Source: an uncultured Bacteroides sp.
Lineage (GTDB): Bacteria; Bacteroidota; Bacteroidia; Bacteroidales; Bacteroidaceae
Direction: 5' to 3'
Length of the DNA: 64,000 bases
Assembly (NCBI GenBank): GCA_949296575.1
Contig: CASFPE010000015.1
Coordinates: forward strand, 1-64,000
The notes beneath the pieces were generated by a model that saw only the letters and a program-made list of their open reading frames with translations, was not told the origin of the DNA and did no database searches. A program made the translations under genes and the position numbers. Positions 60,743-64,000 of this stretch are shown here, one piece after another (position 1 is the stretch's first letter; the number at the start of each line of letters is the position of its first letter).

Positions 60743-61882
60743 ATGATAGATGTTTCAAAAGTGCCGTCACCTTGCTATGTGATGGAAGAAGAACTGTTGC
60801 GAAAGAACCTGAGCCTGATAAAATCCGTCGAGGAAAGGGCAGGGGTGGACATTATCCTTGCGTTCAAGTCGTTCGCAATGTGGAAATCGTTCCCCATCTT
60901 TAAAGAATATGTCGAAAGCTGCACGGCCAGTTCGGTTTACGAAGCGCGGTTGGCCGTGGAAGAATTCAAAAGCAAGGCGCATGCTTATTCGCCTGCTTAC
61001 ACCGAACAGGACTTTCCTGCCATCATGGAATGCAGCAGCCACATCACTTTCAACTCTTTGACACAGTATGAACGTTTCTACCCGCAAGTGCAAACCTGTC
61101 ATCCTGAAATCTCTTGCGGCCTGCGCATCAATCCCGAATATTCGGAAGTGGAGACGGAACTTTACAACCCATGCGCTCCCGGCACACGTTTCGGCGTCAC
61201 TTGCGGACAAATGCCCGAAACGTTGCCGGAAGGCATTCAAGGCTTCCATTGCCACACGCATTGCGAATCCGATTCATGCGCATTTGAAAGGACACTGAAG
61301 CATATAGAAGAAAGGTTTTCTTCTTGGTTCGGCCAATTACGATGGATAAATTTCGGCGGAGGCCATCTCATGACACGGAAGGATTACGACGTGGAGCATC
61401 TGATTCGCTTGTTGCAGGGCTTCAAATCGCGTTATCCCCATTTGCATGTCATACTGGAACCGGGTTCTGCTTTCACTTGGCAGACAGGAGTGTTGGTGTC
61501 GACGGTGGTGGACATTGTGGAAAACAAAGGGATACGGACGGCTATCCTTGATGTGAGCTTCACTTGCCACATGCCGGATTGCTTGGAGATGCCCTACCAA
61601 CCGGCGGTGCGCGGCGCAGAAATGGGAGCGCATACCCCCCATGTTTACCGTTTGGGCGGCAACAGTTGCCTGAGTGGCGACTATATGGGCGTATGGTCAT
61701 TCCCTCGGCCGCTTTGCGTGGGCGACAAGATTGTTTTTGAGGACATGATTCATTACACGATGGTAAAGACCAACATGTTCAACGGTATCCGCCATCCGTC
61801 TGTCGCCTTATGGACATTGGACAACCGTTTGCAAATGTACAAGCACTTCGCTTACGAGGATTACCGCGACAGGATGTGTTGA
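60743..61882 (+). CDS. nspC: Carboxynorspermidine decarboxylase
   Basis: PLP enzyme of the alternative polyamine pathway that makes (nor)spermidine from carboxy(nor)spermidine. The 379-residue protein has the fold-III decarboxylase pattern: VPSPCYVMEEELL, the PLP Lys in ILAFKSFAMW, HCHTHCES, NFGGGHLMTRKDYD, EPGSAF and CHMPDCLEMPYQP. The partner dehydrogenase is not in the window. Confidence 0.93.
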   Translation: MIDVSKVPSPCYVMEEELLRKNLSLIKSVEERAGVDIILAFKSFAMWKSFPIFKEYVESCTASSVYEARLAVEEFKSKAHAYSPAYTEQDFPAIMECSSHITFNSLTQYERFYPQVQTCHPEISCGLRINPEYSEVETELYNPCAPGTRFGVTCGQMPETLPEGIQGFHCHTHCESDSCAFERTLKHIEERFSSWFGQLRWINFGGGHLMTRKDYDVEHLIRLLQGFKSRYPHLHVILEPGSAFTWQTGVLVSTVVDIVENKGIRTAILDVSFTCHMPDCLEMPYQPAVRGAEMGAHTPHVYRLGGNSCLSGDYMGVWSFPRPLCVGDKIVFEDMIHYTMVKTNMFNGIRHPSVALWTLDNRLQMYKHFAYEDYRDRMC

Positions 61883-61983
61883 CGCTTTTCACATGCATGG
61901 CTGATTATAAACAGGTTATAAGCGGCGACAAAAAATATTTTCTTTTTTTCCATCCAAAGGTTTGGAGAAAATAAAAAAAAGAG

Positions 61984-61991
61984 TACCTTTG
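61984..61991 (+). promoter_or_regulatory. Promoter box of the tRNA cluster
   Basis: TACCTTTG, 11 bases before the first tRNA-Gly; a single start near 61998 could give a common precursor for all five tRNAs. Confidence 0.6.
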
Positions 61992-62002
61992 CAACCGCAT
62001 TT

Positions 62003-62075
62003 GCGGAAATAGCTCAGTTGGTAGAGCACAACCTTGCCAAGGTTGGGGTCGCGAGTTCGAGTCTCGTTTTCCGCT
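62003..62075 (+). tRNA. tRNA-Gly (GCC), copy 1
   Basis: A 73-nt cloverleaf: acceptor GCGGAAA with TTTCCGC, anticodon GCC in the CCTTGCCAAGG arm, T-loop GTTCGAGTC, discriminator U. Identical to copy 2. Confidence 0.96.
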
Positions 62076-62112
62076 CTCATGAATCGTTCTTTGCAAGATG
62101 GAAAGAATAGAT

Positions 62113-62193
62113 GCCCAGGTGGCGGAATGGTAGACGCGCTCGTTTCAGGTGCGAGTGGGTAAAACCGTGCAAGTTCGAGTCTTGTTCTGGGCA
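62113..62193 (+). tRNA. tRNA-Leu (CAG)
   Basis: An 81-nt class II tRNA: acceptor GCCCAGG with TCTGGGC, anticodon loop TTCAGGT (CAG), a variable arm and T-loop GTTCGAGTC, discriminator A. Confidence 0.94.
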
Positions 62194-62228
62194 CAGGCCA
62201 TAAATGAGAATCTGCATTTGATTCTTAT

Positions 62229-62312
62229 GGAGAGATGGCGGAATTGGTAGACGCGCTACTTTGAGGGGGTAGTGACAGTTATGTCGTGGGAGTTCGAGTC
62301 TCCTTCTCTTCA
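62229..62312 (+). tRNA. tRNA-Leu (GAG)
   Basis: An 84-nt class II tRNA: acceptor GGAGAGA with TCTCTTC, anticodon loop TTGAGGG (GAG), long variable arm, discriminator A. Confidence 0.94.
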
Positions 62313-62340
62313 CGAAAGCCATTTGGCTGACGGTTATTTT

Positions 62341-62413
62341 GCGGAAATAGCTCAGTTGGTAGAGCACAACCTTGCCAAGGTTGGGGTCGCGAGTTCGAGT
62401 CTCGTTTTCCGCT
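62341..62413 (+). tRNA. tRNA-Gly (GCC), copy 2
   Basis: Identical in all 73 bases to the tRNA at 62003-62075. Confidence 0.96.
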
Positions 62414-62433
62414 CTATTTATTATCTCTTGCGT

Positions 62434-62506
62434 GCGGCAGTAGCTCAGTTGGTAGAGCATCAGCTTCCCAAGCTGGGGGTCGCGAGTTCGAGCCTCGTTT
62501 GCCGCT
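62434..62506 (+). tRNA. tRNA-Gly (CCC)
   Basis: A 73-nt cloverleaf: acceptor GCGGCAG with TTGCCGC, anticodon CCC in loop TTCCCAA, T-loop GTTCGAGCC, discriminator U. Last tRNA before a mobile element. Confidence 0.95.
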
Positions 62507-62520
62507 CACCCTGAAAATCA

Positions 62521-62552
62521 AGCAGTTACAAAGATTTGTAGCTGCTTTTTTT
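62521..62552 (+). terminator. tRNA-cluster terminator
   Basis: AGCAGTTACAAA (62521-62532) pairs with TTTGTAGCTGCT (62535-62546), with one G-U pair, and is followed by six more T's. Confidence 0.85.
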
Positions 62553-62645
62553 GTTAGAAACCGTCTAAATATTGCCGTTTTTGAACGTTATTTTGTGTTA
62601 TTGCTTACTTTTGCATTGCAAATTTATTGCAAGTGAAGATGCGGC

Positions 62646-62753
62646 ATTCAGCCTTTTAGTCTTATGCGCTGGCGTGGTAAAACGATGATTAAATTGTTGA
62701 TTTTCAGCTATAAATTGAAATGGAAGTCAGCGCATCAGCCTAAAGGGCTGAAT
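62646..62753 (+). repeat. Long imperfect inverted repeat in integrase leader
   Basis: ATTCAGCC (62646-62653) pairs with GGCTGAAT (62746-62753) and ATGCGCTG (62664-62671) with CAGCGCAT (62728-62735); both gaps between the blocks are 10 bases and partly complementary. The arms of 26 bases are 56 bases apart. Confidence 0.7.
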
Positions 62754-62842
62754 GAATTGGTTGATTTTTTCCGCGAACTCGCGACACTCAGCCTATCGGA
62801 AATTTGCAAAAAAAATTGCAATCAACTAAAAACCAACTAATT

Positions 62843-64000
62843 ATGGCACACTGCAAATTCCATTTAGACACAAGAAGCAAGCGGAAAGACGGAACTTCGC
62901 CTGTAAAAATTTACGTAAAGCACAGGGGCGCGTTCTTCCTTTCAACTGATTTTTATGCATCGGAGGAAAACTGGGACGGGAACGAATACAAAAGCAACAC
63001 CGATGTTTACAGGAACAGAAATTCAGCATTGAGGGCGACAATCATGCGGGTTGACAATGAGATTATGAATTTGATAAGGTCCGGCGAAATCATGAAAATG
63101 ACAGACAATGCATTGAAAGGGCATTTGAAAGAGGTTTTGGAAGGAAGCTTTTCAAAGAAAAAATTGTTTATTGATTATTTGGATGAATTTGTTGGCAAGA
63201 AAGCGAATGACGGCACAAAAACGGTCTATGCGACAACGAGGAACAAAATAACTGCTTTCGACAAGTATTGCACATTGGAGGCCATTGACAAGAAATGGCT
63301 GGAGAGATTTGAAAAATGGATGTCGGAAAGCGGGATGTCCACAAACGCATATGCCATACATTTGCGGAACGTCCGGGCGATTTTCAATTATTGCATTGAT
63401 GAGGAATACACGACGCTTTACCCGTTCCGAAAATTCAAGATAAGGAAAGAGGAAACCCGGAAAAGGTGCTTGACGGTGGAACAGCTCAGGAAATTGCGGG
63501 ATTACCCGGTGGAAGAATACCAAGAAAGGTACAGGGACATATTCATGCTGATGTTCTACCTCATAGGGATTAACGCAGCAGACTTGTTCCGCGCCAAAAA
63601 ATCCGATGTGGCAAATGGAAGGCTGGAGTACAAGAGGGCGAAAACGGGAAAACTTTATTCTGTAAATATAGAGCCGGAAGCGCGGGAAATAATCAGCAAG
63701 TATCCAGGGAAAGGCGGGTATCTGCTTGACGTTCTTGACTCGTATTCCAATTACAAAGATTTCCTCCACCGCATGAACATCGGGTTGCAGCAGATCGGGG
63801 AAACGGAGCGCGTAGGGCGTGGCGGGAAGAAAGTGCGCAATTCCGCTTTCCCCGGAATTTCCTCATATTGGACGCGCCACACGTGGGCTACTCTGGCCGC
63901 TTCCTTGGATATCCCGAAAGAAACGATTTCGGAGGCTTTGGGGCATAGCATCGGTTCGCCTGTCACTTCGATATACATCAAGTTCGACAACAGGAAAGTC
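62843..64000 (+). CDS. Tyrosine recombinase (integrase), partial at window end
   Basis: The frame runs from the ATG at 62843 through the window end (386 residues so far). An N-terminal arm-binding domain (CKFHLDTRSKRKDGTSPVKIYVKHRGAFFLST) and a core-binding domain (about 110-205) precede the catalytic domain. In box I the usual GxR reads GINAADLFR, so the first catalytic Arg is replaced by Asn; box II reads YWTRHTWATLA, and GHSIGSPVTSIYIKFD holds the Tyr nucleophile. Bacteroidales integrases with a changed box I Arg, such as IntDOT, are known. It should move the element that continues to the right. Confidence 0.88.
   Translation, partial: MAHCKFHLDTRSKRKDGTSPVKIYVKHRGAFFLSTDFYASEENWDGNEYKSNTDVYRNRNSALRATIMRVDNEIMNLIRSGEIMKMTDNALKGHLKEVLEGSFSKKKLFIDYLDEFVGKKANDGTKTVYATTRNKITAFDKYCTLEAIDKKWLERFEKWMSESGMSTNAYAIHLRNVRAIFNYCIDEEYTTLYPFRKFKIRKEETRKRCLTVEQLRKLRDYPVEEYQERYRDIFMLMFYLIGINAADLFRAKKSDVANGRLEYKRAKTGKLYSVNIEPEAREIISKYPGKGGYLLDVLDSYSNYKDFLHRMNIGLQQIGETERVGRGGKKVRNSAFPGISSYWTRHTWATLAASLDIPKETISEALGHSIGSPVTSIYIKFDNRKV

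Larger units (their letters stand above)
62507..62842 (+). other. Leader region of the second integrase
   Basis: No gene is seen. It holds the tRNA-cluster terminator (62521-62552), a promoter box TACTTTTG (62606-62613) and a large imperfect inverted repeat (62646-62753) in the integrase leader, plus short ATTGCAA direct repeats near 62615-62640. Confidence 0.65.
62507..64000 (+). mobile_element. Left end of a second integrated element (partial)
   Basis: An integrase gene begins 336 bases after tRNA-Gly(CCC) and reads away from it; tRNA 3' ends are common targets. The rest of the element and its far attachment site are outside the window, so only the left side can be proposed. Confidence 0.5.

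Overview
The window looks like chromosomal DNA of a Bacteroidales bacterium, probably a gut Bacteroidaceae relative. Evidence: promoters of the Bacteroidetes type (TTTG about 20 bases before TAnnTTTG) stand in front of many genes, Shine-Dalgarno sites are weak, and the gene content is typical of the order: a FeoA-FeoB fusion, a Rho with a long disordered insert, a PorD-like DUF4835 protein, a FimA/Mfa-type fimbrial operon, B12-dependent ribonucleotide reductase and a thiSEGCHF operon. The species cannot be named from this.

Layout. 1-260: right end of a CRISPR array with 47-bp repeats and about 30-nt spacers (type II-C-like by repeat), whose cas genes would lie off the left edge. 261-964: small-RNA-like units, orphan CRISPR repeats and a tracrRNA candidate. 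965-8687: a small membrane protein, a lipoprotein, a UPF1-like helicase, a nitroreductase and nrdJ. About 8778-14860: a roughly 6-kb integrated element (tyrosine integrase, excisionase-like protein, frameshifted DUF6291-type protein, DnaC-like loader, small ORFs, no structural or mobilisation genes) ending beside tRNA-Cys. 14979-27592: feoAB, tilS, a TPR protein with a dead protease domain, and the co-oriented rlmB-recN-porD-coaBC-exonuclease-dnaN group. 27916-33418: DUF3127 protein, rho, ridA, a transaldolase-like aldolase, an aquaporin and a second ThiE-like protein. 33479-38727: thiamine operon led by a TPP riboswitch. 39472-44422: pstSCAB plus an outer-membrane porin. 44391-44702: truncated ORF6N gene. 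44881-52994: fimbrial operon. 53610-61882: folC, phoH-like, a WbpM/CapD-like sugar-nucleotide enzyme, uvrD/pcrA and nspC. 62003-62506: five tRNAs. 62843 to the end: a second integrase at the start of another mobile element.

How parts work together. The thi operon makes the thiazole and pyrimidine halves of thiamine and is expected to be shut by TPP. The pst operon imports phosphate through its own porin. The fimbrial operon runs from an OmpA-like/DUF3575 protein through DUF5119 and a shaft fimbrillin, then past a terminator to accessory fimbrillins and a DUF4906 tip-like protein.

The least ordinary content is intergenic: a CRISPR repeat that contains a complete Bacteroidetes promoter; an inverted repeat-spacer-repeat unit that could be a tracrRNA or a solo crRNA; an 85-95 bp dispersed element carrying a promoter; a 22-bp-period structured repeat at four gene ends; a pair of identically spaced CCACAGC triplets inside the integrated element; and a 42-bp perfect palindrome.
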